Positions 26,343 to 35,061 of a DNA stretch of 64,000 nucleotides are shown here, piece after piece. Positions within the stretch are counted from its first letter, which is position 1. Every line of letters starts with the position of its first letter. The translations under genes and the position numbers were made by a program. Source of the stretch: Gammaproteobacteria bacterium (lineage in GTDB: Bacteria > Pseudomonadota > Gammaproteobacteria > Pseudomonadales > Halieaceae); the NCBI GenBank assembly GCA_024644535.1, contig JAHEKX010000003.1, positions 124,001-188,000 of the forward strand, given 5' to 3'. The notes below the pieces were generated by a model, which was not told the origin of the DNA, ran no database searches, and was given only the letters and a program-made list of their open reading frames with translations.

Positions 26343-27106
26343 CAGCCAGCCCTGAAGCTCTGGCCCTACTTGCCTTTTTGGGCGCCGCCTCGGGCTTTTT
26401 AAATGTGATCGCTGGGGGGGGCTCCCTGCTGACCGTACCCGCGTTGGTCTTTTTGGGTTTACCGGGACCGGTGGCAAACGGTACCAACCGTATCGGTATT
26501 TTGCTGCAGAACCTCACCGCAATATGGGCCTTTCGCAACCGCGGTTTCAGCGCCTTCAAACTCAGTTTTACGCTCTCACTCGCGACATTCCCGGGCGCAC
26601 TTGCGGGCGCCTATGCCGGCGTGAAGCTCGAAGGTGAGCTGTTCAATCAGGTGTTAGCCGGCGTCATGATCGGCGTCATGGTTATCATGCAATTTCAAAG
26701 CTCCTGGAAAACCAACGAACAGGTCAGTGAGCGCCCACCTATCTCAAAAGGTCGTTTAATTGCTGGGCATTTGCTTATGGCTGTAGCAGGCGCCTGGGGA
26801 GGCTTTATTCAAATTGGCGTGGGCTTTTTGATCATGCCTATTCTGTCGCGGGTTATGGGTTTGTCTTTAGTCGAAACCAATATGCACAAGGTCTTTATTG
26901 TTGCTTTTTTCTCGGTTGTCGCGCTTTGGGTGTTTGCATCTCAGGGGCAAATCGTCTGGCTCTTAGGCGGTGCTTTAGCCATCGGCAACATGGTAGGTGC
27001 GTATTTTGGCGTCAAAATCTCGGTCGCACGCGGCGAGCGTTTTATTTATTGGACGCTTAACTTGACCTTGATCGCGATGATCGCCAAGCTGCTTTGGGAC
27101 GCGTAG
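26339..27106 (+). CDS. TauE/SafE-family anion exporter
   Basis: 255 residues and about eight hydrophobic helices. The two TauE/SafE half-repeats are visible, each with a Gly/Pro-rich motif: FLNVIAGGGSLLTVPALVFLGLPG and the inverted counterpart GFIQIGVGFLIMPILSRVMG. The family exports sulfite, sulfoacetate or other small anions, and often sits near sulfur metabolism. It overlaps gor by ATGA, so both are made from one message. This suggests a thiol or sulfur-linked cargo, which is inference. Confidence 0.9.
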   Translation: MTASPEALALLAFLGAASGFLNVIAGGGSLLTVPALVFLGLPGPVANGTNRIGILLQNLTAIWAFRNRGFSAFKLSFTLSLATFPGALAGAYAGVKLEGELFNQVLAGVMIGVMVIMQFQSSWKTNEQVSERPPISKGRLIAGHLLMAVAGAWGGFIQIGVGFLIMPILSRVMGLSLVETNMHKVFIVAFFSVVALWVFASQGQIVWLLGGALAIGNMVGAYFGVKISVARGERFIYWTLNLTLIAMIAKLLWDA

Positions 27107-27110
27107 GCCC

Positions 27111-27707
27111 CTAGCTTGAGCGCGTCCACACTAAAATTTGGTTGTTGGCAGGCATGTTGTGCTTAGCTTGAAGCGCCAGTCCACAGCTATGCGCGAGTGC
27201 TTTTAGGTCATCAATATCTCGAATACCCATACTCGGCTTTCGTGCACGCAGACTCTGGTCAAAAGCTTCATTACTGGCACTGGTGTAGACTCCACCCTCA
27301 TTAAAAGGTCCATAGGTTAGAAAGTATCCGCCTGGTAACAAGACTCGAGCCACCCCGAAGAATAGCGATTCGACCTCATCCCAAGACATAATGTGTAAAG
27401 TATTTGCGGTGTAAACGGCAGTGACGACCCCCACCGGCCACTGTAAAACCGACACATCAATTGGTCTTACAGGTAATACCAAATTGGGTAGTTGGGCTTG
27501 CTTTAGACGCCCTTCAGATAAAGGCAAAGACTCGGATCTATCAGAAGGAATCCAGGTAACCTGTGGCAAATTACGCGCAAAATACTCGGCGTGTTGCCCC
27601 GTCCCACAACCGATCTCGAGCACTTGAGCGCCCGCGGGCAAATACTGACACAATACGCTTAAGATCGGTCGTTTGTTGCGCTCGGCCGCCTCGGAATGGG
27701 AAATCAT
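27111..27707 (-). CDS. DUF938-family SAM-dependent methyltransferase-like protein
   Basis: 198 residues. SAM-binding motif I VLEIGCGTGQHAEYFARNLP near residue 33 and motif region VVTAVYTANTLHIMSW; PGGYFLTYGPFNEGG follows. The opening ERNKRPILSVL and the FNEGGVYTSASNEAFD segment are characteristic of DUF938, whose substrates are unknown. It ends 4 bases from the convergent TauE gene and follows the lipoprotein gene by 9 bases on the same strand. Confidence 0.9.
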   Translation of the reverse strand: MISHSEAAERNKRPILSVLCQYLPAGAQVLEIGCGTGQHAEYFARNLPQVTWIPSDRSESLPLSEGRLKQAQLPNLVLPVRPIDVSVLQWPVGVVTAVYTANTLHIMSWDEVESLFFGVARVLLPGGYFLTYGPFNEGGVYTSASNEAFDQSLRARKPSMGIRDIDDLKALAHSCGLALQAKHNMPANNQILVWTRSS

Positions 27708-27716
27708 AGAGCTCAG

Positions 27717-28355
27717 CTAAATCTCGATCGCGCCCGTAGGGTGGGTTGAAAACTCCACGTAAAACACCCGCTCCGCATCACCCTTAATCATGTCGCTTAA
27801 AGACGTTTTCCAGCGCACGCTTTTGCCATCTTCGGCAATTTCACCATTACTCGATAGAATCGCAGGCGCTTCCAAGTACCAAGATAGATGAGAATCGTTA
27901 AACATGCGCGCCACTAGGTTGCGAGCGACACGAGCCATACCGCTATCATCAACCTCGACTTGATAATCATCTAAACGAGACTCGATACGAAAATAATCGG
28001 GACCCAGTTCCCGCATAGCAAATAATTGACTCTTACCCTCACCGGTCTTATTTAAGGTCAGTTGACGCATGGCGCTAATCGGCCCTTCGTAAGTTACACC
28101 GCAATGTAACCCTGTTTCATCGACGTGCTGTTTAACGCGCTTTTCTACGCCTTCGGGGAGCTCATTGTCCAGCTCATCGACTTGAATATCGCAATGGTCG
28201 TCTTCGCTCCAATCCTCAAGGGTTTCTAAAGTATCGGATTTCACCACCACCAAAGCGTCATAAGTCGCAGTATCTCCCGCCACAACCAATCGTTGCTCGA
28301 CGTCAAAACACGCGGTTAAGCTCAGCATCATCGCCACAGCCAATAATTTACGCAC
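27717..28355 (-). CDS. Uncharacterised lipoprotein
   Basis: 212 residues from GTG 28355, which has AAAGGAG 6 bases upstream; a longer frame lacks a site. The first residues RKLLAVAMMLSLTAC form a lipoprotein signal with lipobox LTAC, next residue Phe-Asp, an outer-membrane-avoidance-neutral start. The mature part is acidic, with beta-rich segments (VEQRLVVAGDTATYDALVVV) and two further cysteines (DHCDIQ; LHCGVTY) that may pair. No family recognised. Upstream of the DUF938 gene on the same strand. Confidence 0.8.
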   Translation of the reverse strand: MRKLLAVAMMLSLTACFDVEQRLVVAGDTATYDALVVVKSDTLETLEDWSEDDHCDIQVDELDNELPEGVEKRVKQHVDETGLHCGVTYEGPISAMRQLTLNKTGEGKSQLFAMRELGPDYFRIESRLDDYQVEVDDSGMARVARNLVARMFNDSHLSWYLEAPAILSSNGEIAEDGKSVRWKTSLSDMIKGDAERVFYVEFSTHPTGAIEI

Positions 28356-28537
28356 AACAGTCTCCTTTAATTTGTTGAGCGCGAGCATATCGCCAGCACG
28401 AGCGACAAGCTAGCTCGCACTCGACCAACGGTAAATGCCAAGCGACCAAATGATGCGTCTTCGCGCTAAAATGTCGTGACCTAAAGATCCGAGCGCCGCG
28501 GCGAACGAACAAACCACAACACCAGAGAGCGAGGGCT

Positions 28538-29425
28538 TTAATCTCGATGCAAGCGTTCGAGAATACTGGAAAAATCGCGAGGACCATTACCCTGAGCTTG
28601 GTGTTGCTCGTACATAGATTGCGCCAACTTACCCATCAGGTTATCGACACCCGATTGTTCGGCAATTTGTGCAGCCAACCCCAAATCTTTAACCATTAAA
28701 TCGACCATAAAGCCAGGCTTGTAGTCGTTACAGGCTGGCGCTGTAGGCATAACATCGGGATAGGGGTTATAGACTTCCAAAGACCAGTTTCGGCCCGAGC
28801 TGGCTAACATAATTTCAGACAGCACTTTAGGGTCCAAACCGTTACGCGCACCCATCTCGAGCGCTTCGCATGTGCCGATCATATGCACGGCCAACAGCAT
28901 GTTATTGCAGCCTTTGGCCACTTGCCCTGCGCCCGCGGGACCGGCATGAAAAATTTTACTGCCCATGCCTGCAAGAATGGTCTGGGCTTTGGGGAACACC
29001 GCCTCTGGACCACCACACATAAACGCTAAGGTCCCGCCTGCCGCGGCGGCCACACCACCCGATACCGGCGTATCCATAAATCCTATGCCCAACTCAGCGG
29101 CGGCCTCTCCCACTAGACGCGCAGTTTCGGCATCAATGGTCGAACAATCTAGTGCCACTGTTGACGAGTCCATGTTCGCCAGCAAGCCATCGTCACCTAG
29201 GTAAACCGCTGCGACATGCTTGCCCGCCGGTAGCATGCTAATCACGTAATCCACACCTTTGGCGGCCTTTAAGGCCGAGGTCGCGCGCGCCGCACCTTGA
29301 ACCACCAAAGCCTCGCAAGCGGCGTCTGACAAATCAAAGACACACACCTGATGCCCGGCTTTAAGTAAGTTTGCGGCCATAGGGCCACCCATATTGCCAA
29401 GACCAATAAACGCTACACTCGCCAT
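28538..29425 (-). CDS. mmsB: 3-hydroxyisobutyrate dehydrogenase
   Basis: 295 residues. Rossmann motif FIGLGNMGGPMAANLLKAGH at the N-terminus, substrate loop DTPVSGGVAAAAGGTLAFM, and catalytic lysine in GQVAKGCNNMLLA: the beta-hydroxyacid dehydrogenase signatures in the 3-HIBADH form. It oxidises 3-hydroxyisobutyrate to methylmalonate semialdehyde with NAD+. Last gene of the valine operon, 12 bases after the hydrolase gene that makes its substrate; MmsA, the first gene, takes its product. Confidence 0.95.
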   Translation of the reverse strand: MASVAFIGLGNMGGPMAANLLKAGHQVCVFDLSDAACEALVVQGAARATSALKAAKGVDYVISMLPAGKHVAAVYLGDDGLLANMDSSTVALDCSTIDAETARLVGEAAAELGIGFMDTPVSGGVAAAAGGTLAFMCGGPEAVFPKAQTILAGMGSKIFHAGPAGAGQVAKGCNNMLLAVHMIGTCEALEMGARNGLDPKVLSEIMLASSGRNWSLEVYNPYPDVMPTAPACNDYKPGFMVDLMVKDLGLAAQIAEQSGVDNLMGKLAQSMYEQHQAQGNGPRDFSSILERLHRD

Positions 29426-29437
29426 ACTTGTTTCCTA

Positions 29438-30547
29438 CTACGCTAAATCAGCCAAGGGGTTTTGCTCCCATGGCGCTTGAAAAAATGAGTCCAGCAAGGC
29501 CGCGGGAACCTCTTCAGGCGTTTTAAATTGCCAATTAGGCTGCCGGTCTTTGTCTACTAGCAAAGCACGCACACCTTCTGCAAATTCAGGATGACGCATG
29601 ATGTTGGTACCTAACTGAATCTCGGCCTGGAATACCTCGGCCAAAGACGAGTGTCTTGTCTCGTGTAACTGGCGAGCGATCCATAAAGCGGCGAGCGGCG
29701 ACCCATGCGCCAAACCTTGGGCGGCCTTCGCCAACCAGCGGTCCTCGGAATCCACGTTCGCTTTTATTCGATCTAAGACGGTTAAGATCTGATCGGCATC
29801 ACATAAATCGTCGATCAGGGCTCGATGTGTTGCCACCGCAGATTCTGGCGGTTCAGTGTCAGCACACTTCGCTAAAGCAGCAACAACTGAGCGTGCAAAA
29901 TCGCCATTTTGCTTGGCATCGATTGACCACTTAACGGCGGTTAAATCCCTAAGCAAGGTTTCATATTGGTTGCTGTTCATAAAGCGATTGGCAAGACCTG
30001 TGTAAAGAGCGTCGCCGGCATTAATCGAAGCGCCAGTAATACCCAAGAACAAGCCCGTGTGTCCGGGCATGTGATTTAAAAACCAGCTACCACCGACGTC
30101 AGGGAACAAGGCGATAGTGACTTCTGGCATGGCTATGCGGGTTGTTTCGCTCACAATACGCAGACCACAGCCGGCAAGAATGCCCAAGCCACCGCCCATG
30201 ACGATGCCACTACCCCAGCAAATAATGGGCTTCGGGTAAGTATGCAGAGTGTAGTTCATGCGGTATTCACGCGTAAAAAAGGTCTCCGCGTACTCACAAG
30301 GACCACCCGGAGTTGCCATAGACGAATCGCGTAAAGCCTGAACATCACCACCGGCACAAAAAGCTTTCTCGCCCGCGCCATCAATGAAAATTACCGCGAT
30401 ATCATCACGGTCACGCCAGTCATCTAGCGCACCCTGCAGCGTGTCGACCATATCCAGTGTTAGTGAGTTCAGAGTCTTGGGCACGTCGAGTGTTAAATGT
30501 CCAAGGCGCCCTTGCGCACATTCATGCTCCCCAACGATTACACTCAT
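29438..30547 (-). CDS. 3-hydroxyisobutyryl-CoA hydrolase (HIBCH type)
   Basis: 369 residues, longer than plain enoyl-CoA hydratases and equal to HIBCH. The crotonase core shows KAFCAGGDVQAL, and the HIBCH-specific MPEVTIALFPDVGGSWFLNHM with Glu and Asp in the catalytic positions. The extra ~100-residue C-terminal part (ASINAGDALYTGLANRF, then NIMRHPEFAEGVRALLVDKD) fits HIBCH. It frees 3-hydroxyisobutyrate from CoA, the step that prevents methacrylyl-CoA build-up. Starts one base into the previous stop (TAATG). Confidence 0.93.
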   Translation of the reverse strand: MSVIVGEHECAQGRLGHLTLDVPKTLNSLTLDMVDTLQGALDDWRDRDDIAVIFIDGAGEKAFCAGGDVQALRDSSMATPGGPCEYAETFFTREYRMNYTLHTYPKPIICWGSGIVMGGGLGILAGCGLRIVSETTRIAMPEVTIALFPDVGGSWFLNHMPGHTGLFLGITGASINAGDALYTGLANRFMNSNQYETLLRDLTAVKWSIDAKQNGDFARSVVAALAKCADTEPPESAVATHRALIDDLCDADQILTVLDRIKANVDSEDRWLAKAAQGLAHGSPLAALWIARQLHETRHSSLAEVFQAEIQLGTNIMRHPEFAEGVRALLVDKDRQPNWQFKTPEEVPAALLDSFFQAPWEQNPLADLA

Positions 30548-31335
30548 TACGCGTTCTTCCAGACAGGTTCGCGCTTTTCTAAAAAGGCATTTACGCCCTC
30601 ACGCTGATCTTCAGTCGAGAAAAGCGCGGTGAACTTATCGCGCTCACCGACCAAGCCGTCCGCAATGGCCTTGTCTCGTGCCGAGTGAATGAGCTCTTTG
30701 CACATAGCCACAGAAATTGGGCTTTGTTGCGCCGCCTGCGCCGCTAATTGCTTGGCGACCTCAAAGGCCTGACCGGCTTCTACCACTTGCTCCACCAACC
30801 CAATGCGCTCGGCCGTTGTTGCGTCCACTCGCTCGTTACATAAAATCATGCGCTTCGCCCAACCCTCACCCACTAACCACGCCAGACGTTGCGTACCACC
30901 AGCGCAAGGCAACAAACCAACGCGCGCCTCGGGCAAAGCCATTTTGGCTTGCTGTTCAGCAATACGGATATCACAAGCTAAAGCAACTTCGAGTCCGCCC
31001 CCCATAGCAAAACCATTGATGGCGGCAATCGATACTCCACGAAAGTCCGCCAAAGCCTCGAAGGCTTCGCCAAACAACCGTCCCATTTTATCGGCATTAG
31101 CAGGGTCACCATCGGCAAATAATTTCAAGTCAGCACCGGCCGAGAAAAACTTGTCGCCAGCGCCCGTTATCACCAACGCAAAAATTGAACGATCGGCGTT
31201 AAGAGCCGAAACGACTTCCCGCAAAGCCGGCAAGCTTTCGACATCCCAAGTGTTCGCAGCAGGATTATCAATGGTGATTAGAGCCGTGTGGCCCTCGATA
31301 ACGACTTTGACTTTTTCAGATGGGCTACTACTCAT
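30547..31335 (-). CDS. Enoyl-CoA hydratase (methacrylyl-CoA hydratase of valine degradation)
   Basis: 262 residues: crotonase motifs KFFSAGADLKLFADG, INGFAMGGGLEVALACDIRIA and LPEARVGLLPCAGGTQRL, with the first catalytic Glu in LPEA. The second catalytic Glu position appears as Lys/Arg (GWAKRM), a variation in this subgroup. In this operon it should hydrate methacrylyl-CoA to 3-hydroxyisobutyryl-CoA. It overlaps the dehydrogenase gene by 4 bases and the hydrolase gene by one. Confidence 0.92.
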   Translation of the reverse strand: MSSSPSEKVKVVIEGHTALITIDNPAANTWDVESLPALREVVSALNADRSIFALVITGAGDKFFSAGADLKLFADGDPANADKMGRLFGEAFEALADFRGVSIAAINGFAMGGGLEVALACDIRIAEQQAKMALPEARVGLLPCAGGTQRLAWLVGEGWAKRMILCNERVDATTAERIGLVEQVVEAGQAFEVAKQLAAQAAQQSPISVAMCKELIHSARDKAIADGLVGERDKFTALFSTEDQREGVNAFLEKREPVWKNA

Positions 31336-32492
31336 TTAATTACCTCCAGGGCGCCTTCCATTAGCATTCGACGGGCAATAATAACCCGCATGACTTCATT
31401 CGTACCTTCCAATATTTGATGCACCCGGGTATCGCGCACAAACCGTTCCATCGGGTATTCGCGAATGTAGCCGTAACCACCGAACAGCTGCAGCGCCTGA
31501 TTGCACACGTCAAAGCCTGCATCGGTAGCAAACCGCTTGGCCATAGCACAGTAGGTCGTCGCCTGCGGATCTTTTGCATCTAACTTAAACGCCGCCAATC
31601 GGACCATATTGCGAGCTGCGACCAGCTCGGTTTGCAGGTCAGCCAAACGGAATTGCGTCGCCTGAAACTCTGCAATACTTTGATTAAACTGCTGCCGTTC
31701 TTGCACGTAAGCGGTCGCTTCCACCAAGGCTTGCTGAGCGGTACCGACTGAGCAGGTCGCAATATTAATACGGCCACCGTCCAAGCCCTCCATAGCGATG
31801 GCAAACCCTTGCCCTTCTTTGCCAAGACGATTCGCCACAGGTATGCGAACATTATCAAAGCTAATCATGCGCGTCGGCTGCGCATTCCAACCCATTTTTT
31901 CTTCTTTCTTACCGTAGCTTATACCCTCGACATCGGCGGGAATCAGAAACGCCGAAACGCCTTTTGCTCCCGCATCGCCAGTGCGAAGCATTGCGACTAA
32001 CACATCGGTTGAGCCCGCGCCTGAAATGAAGACTTTAGCGCCATTCACCACGTAATGTTCGCCATCAAGTACTGCGCTGCTGCGCAATGACGCCGCATCC
32101 GAGCCAGCACCAGGTTCGGTTAAGCAATAAGATGCAAGTGTGTTACCCATCACCAAATCGGGGCACCACTGCTCTATAACTTCAGGATTCGCGTATTTGC
32201 CAATCATGTTGGTGGCCATGTTATGAATGGTTAAAAATGCCGCCGTGGTGGTACAGCCACGGGCGAGCTCTTCAACAATCAAACTGGCATCTAAACGCGA
32301 CATTCCCAAGCCGCCGGCAGACTCTGGGGTGTACATGCCCATAAAGCCCATTTCGCCCGCTTGGCGCAGCACCTCTACTGGAAAAATAGACTCAGCATCC
32401 CAGCGCGCCGCATGTGGTGCCATTTCGGCCTGAGCGAAGGCTCTGGCGCTGTCGACATAAGCTTGTTGTTCATCGCTTAAGGAAAAGTCCAT
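31332..32492 (-). CDS. Isobutyryl-CoA dehydrogenase (acyl-CoA dehydrogenase family)
   Basis: 386 residues. Acyl-CoA dehydrogenase motifs: YCLTEPGAGSDAASLRSSA (FAD/substrate), ERQQFNQSIAEFQATQFRLADLQ, QLFGGYGYIREYPMERFVRD, and the catalytic Glu in QILEGTNEVMRVIIARRML. Position between mmsA and the methacrylyl-CoA hydratase gives the specificity: oxidation of isobutyryl-CoA to methacrylyl-CoA. GAGG and GAAGG lie upstream of ATG 32492, 15 bases after mmsA. Confidence 0.92.
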   Translation of the reverse strand: MDFSLSDEQQAYVDSARAFAQAEMAPHAARWDAESIFPVEVLRQAGEMGFMGMYTPESAGGLGMSRLDASLIVEELARGCTTTAAFLTIHNMATNMIGKYANPEVIEQWCPDLVMGNTLASYCLTEPGAGSDAASLRSSAVLDGEHYVVNGAKVFISGAGSTDVLVAMLRTGDAGAKGVSAFLIPADVEGISYGKKEEKMGWNAQPTRMISFDNVRIPVANRLGKEGQGFAIAMEGLDGGRINIATCSVGTAQQALVEATAYVQERQQFNQSIAEFQATQFRLADLQTELVAARNMVRLAAFKLDAKDPQATTYCAMAKRFATDAGFDVCNQALQLFGGYGYIREYPMERFVRDTRVHQILEGTNEVMRVIIARRMLMEGALEVIK

Positions 32493-32507
32493 GCCTTCAA
32501 CCTCGTG

Positions 32508-34004
32508 TTAACGCAAATTAATACTCATATTAGGCTGAGTTCCAGTACTCCCCTCAGTATGTGTCCACTTGGCGGTTACAGTTTTCGTTTCGGTATAGAA
32601 CCGCACCGCTTGTTTACCGTAAGCGTGCAAGTCGCCGCGGAAAGAACCGCGCCACCCAGTAAACGAAAAGAACGGCAAAGGCACAGGAATGGGAATGTTA
32701 ATACCCACTTGACCTACCTTAATTTCGCTTTGATAGTGTCTGGCAGCGCCGCCACTAGCCGTGAAGATTGACGTGCCGTTACCCAGTTGGCAACGGTTAA
32801 TCAACGCAATCGCTTCATCCAATGTTTCTACCCGCATGCAGCACAACACAGGGCCAAAAATTTCTTCTTGGTAAATTGCCATGTCAGTTGTGACGTCAGC
32901 AAACAAAGTAGGACCAACCCAGTTGCCCTCTGGGTAGCCTTCGACCTGCACATCTCGACCATCCAGCAAACAGCGCGCCCCTTGCTCGACACCTTTGGTT
33001 ATCAAATTCAGCACCCGCTGATGCGCTACTTTTGAGATAATAGGGCCATAACTGGCACCAGTGTCATTCCAGACGCCTGGTCTAGCCCTGCTCATGCGCT
33101 CTTTTAGCTCTTCGACCCACTCGTAAGAGTCGCCGACAAATACGGCCACCGAAATTGCCATGCAGCGTTGTCCTGCGGCGCCAACCGAGGCACCTACCAA
33201 AGCATTTAAAGTAGAATTACGATCAGCGTCGGGCATGATCACCATGTGGTTTTTTGCGCCCATCATGCATTGTGCGCGTTTACCTGCTGCCGTTGCAGTT
33301 TTATAGATGTGCTCGCCAACGCGCGAAGAACCCACAAACGAAATCGCTTCCACATCGGGGTGCGCCAAAATTTGGTCGACTTGCTCGGCACCACCATGCA
33401 CCATATTTAGCACACCTTTAGGGGCACCTGCTTCAATAAAGAGCTCGATTAAACGGATCGGAGTTAGCGGCACTTGCTCCGAAGGCTTAAGGACGAAGGT
33501 GTTCCCACAGGCAATCGCCAAGGGGTACATCCACAATGGAATCATAGCTGGGAAGTTAAAGGGAGTAATGCCCGCCACTACACCCAAGGGCTGAATGTAG
33601 CTGTAGGTGTCAATTCCGCCTGCCACATTAGCAACGGTCTCACCCATCATATTTGAAGGCACATTAGCGGCCTGCTCGACGACTTCTATTCCACGCCACA
33701 CATCGCCCTTAGCGTCCTCAAAGGTTTTTCCCGTGTCGTTCGCTAGAATTTCACCCAGCTCGTCATGGTGCTCTTTTAACAAAGCCTGATAGCGCATCAT
33801 CACGCGCGCACGCTCTGCCACCGGCACCAAACGCCAGGTTTCAAATGCGGCCTTGGCCGAGGCCACAGCCAAATCCACTTCGGTGGCGGTTGCCATGGGC
33901 ACCTCTGCCAGAATTTGCTGGTTGGCGGGATTAATAACAGGCATGACCTGCTCGGAAGCGCTTTGAACAAACTCGCCGTTAATAAACAAAGGGACGCGTT
34001 TCAT
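32508..34004 (-). CDS. mmsA: Methylmalonate-semialdehyde dehydrogenase (CoA-acylating)
   Basis: 498 residues of the aldehyde dehydrogenase superfamily. Diagnostic MmsA segments: LFINGEFV at the start, [48 protein letters not shown] and the nucleophile in [11 protein letters not shown]. It converts methylmalonate semialdehyde plus CoA and NAD+ to propionyl-CoA and CO2, ending valine breakdown. First gene of the five-gene minus-strand operon; the 117-base gap to the divergent AraC-type regulator should hold the operon promoter. Confidence 0.95.
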   Translation of the reverse strand: MKRVPLFINGEFVQSASEQVMPVINPANQQILAEVPMATATEVDLAVASAKAAFETWRLVPVAERARVMMRYQALLKEHHDELGEILANDTGKTFEDAKGDVWRGIEVVEQAANVPSNMMGETVANVAGGIDTYSYIQPLGVVAGITPFNFPAMIPLWMYPLAIACGNTFVLKPSEQVPLTPIRLIELFIEAGAPKGVLNMVHGGAEQVDQILAHPDVEAISFVGSSRVGEHIYKTATAAGKRAQCMMGAKNHMVIMPDADRNSTLNALVGASVGAAGQRCMAISVAVFVGDSYEWVEELKERMSRARPGVWNDTGASYGPIISKVAHQRVLNLITKGVEQGARCLLDGRDVQVEGYPEGNWVGPTLFADVTTDMAIYQEEIFGPVLCCMRVETLDEAIALINRCQLGNGTSIFTASGGAARHYQSEIKVGQVGINIPIPVPLPFFSFTGWRGSFRGDLHAYGKQAVRFYTETKTVTAKWTHTEGSTGTQPNMSINLR

Positions 34005-34121
34005 GTAGGTTACTCTTTCTAAAGTGACAGGCGCTTAAATTAACACGTGTCTGACAGCTCCGATATTACCGATCTTGGGAAATGCATGGACTATATTGTG
34101 CTTTTTGAGTAGCCTTAGAGC

Positions 34122-34997
34122 ATGAGCGCTCCTTCACAATGGCCACTTCCTGCCAATGGCATCCGTATAGTTAGCCCCGCCTTTATGCTGGAGCGTTTGC
34201 AAGCACATTCGCTTAGCGAGGATCTATATCCCACCGCCCTAGGCTATTACCCAAGCGCCAAAGGTCATCGCATGCAGCGACCCATTCATGACGATTACCT
34301 GATCATATATTGCGTTGAAGGTCGCGGAAAGCTAACGGTAAGCAAAAACCGACACGAGATCGAAGCAGGAGATGTTATCGTACTACCCAAGGGGCAAACC
34401 CACAGCTACCAAGCATTAACAAATAAACCCTGGACCATATTTTGGATACACTATTTAGGTAACAAGGCGCAGGATTATACCGACTACCTGCTTCAACAAA
34501 CCGACTACCGAATTACTCGCGCAGGTAATCACCCCCAGTTGCGCTCTGCTTTCCAGGGCTTATTAGACGTCGCCAGAACCGGCTATGATCTGAGCGCATT
34601 TTTGACTCTCTCTAATCGACTCAAGCTTCTGCTTACAGAGCTTGGGCAAACCCGCTATCAGCAAGCCGCCCCCAAAGGACTCGATCTAGAGGCCACGCAA
34701 CAGCTGATGCGTGAGCATCTAAATAGCCAGATCAGTTTAGATGAACTCGCACAGGCCGCCTTCTTGTCGAAATTTCATTTCTCCAACCGCTACAAACGCC
34801 TAACGGGTTACTCGCCGATCCAGCACTTTTTAAACATGAAAATGGAATACGCCTGTGAACTCCTGGACGCAAGCACCTTAAGCGTCAAAGCCATTGCCGC
34901 CGAGCTGGGATACAACGATCCGCTGTATTTCTCGCGCCTGTTCAAACGTACCATTGGTGTAGCGCCTTTGACCTACCGCAAATCCACACAGGGTTAA
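34122..34997 (+). CDS. mmsR: AraC-family regulator, likely activator of the mms operon
   Basis: 291 residues. N-terminal cupin-like sensing domain (DDYLIIYCVEGRGKLTV, AGDVIVLPKGQTHSY) and two C-terminal helix-turn-helix motifs (LDELAQAAFLSKFHFSNRYK; VKAIAAELGYNDPLYFSRLFK) of the AraC/XylS type. It is divergent from mmsA, as mmsR is in pseudomonads, where it activates mmsAB in response to valine metabolites. By analogy it should control the operon here. The inducer is not shown by the sequence. Confidence 0.88.
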   Translation: MSAPSQWPLPANGIRIVSPAFMLERLQAHSLSEDLYPTALGYYPSAKGHRMQRPIHDDYLIIYCVEGRGKLTVSKNRHEIEAGDVIVLPKGQTHSYQALTNKPWTIFWIHYLGNKAQDYTDYLLQQTDYRITRAGNHPQLRSAFQGLLDVARTGYDLSAFLTLSNRLKLLLTELGQTRYQQAAPKGLDLEATQQLMREHLNSQISLDELAQAAFLSKFHFSNRYKRLTGYSPIQHFLNMKMEYACELLDASTLSVKAIAAELGYNDPLYFSRLFKRTIGVAPLTYRKSTQG

Positions 34998-35061
34998 GCT
35001 TAAATGCGGTTGTATTAGGATTCATCTCGACATACTGTGGCCTGACCAGAAGGAGAAGCCC

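Noticed and set aside
28405-28425. AGCTAGCTCGC resembling part of the 11-kb palindrome.
   Set aside because: Only a short shared core and the flanks differ; chance match.
34021-34060. TGACAG repeats as AraC half-sites.
   Set aside because: Spacing of 27 bases is unusual for AraC sites and the hexamer is too short to be sure.
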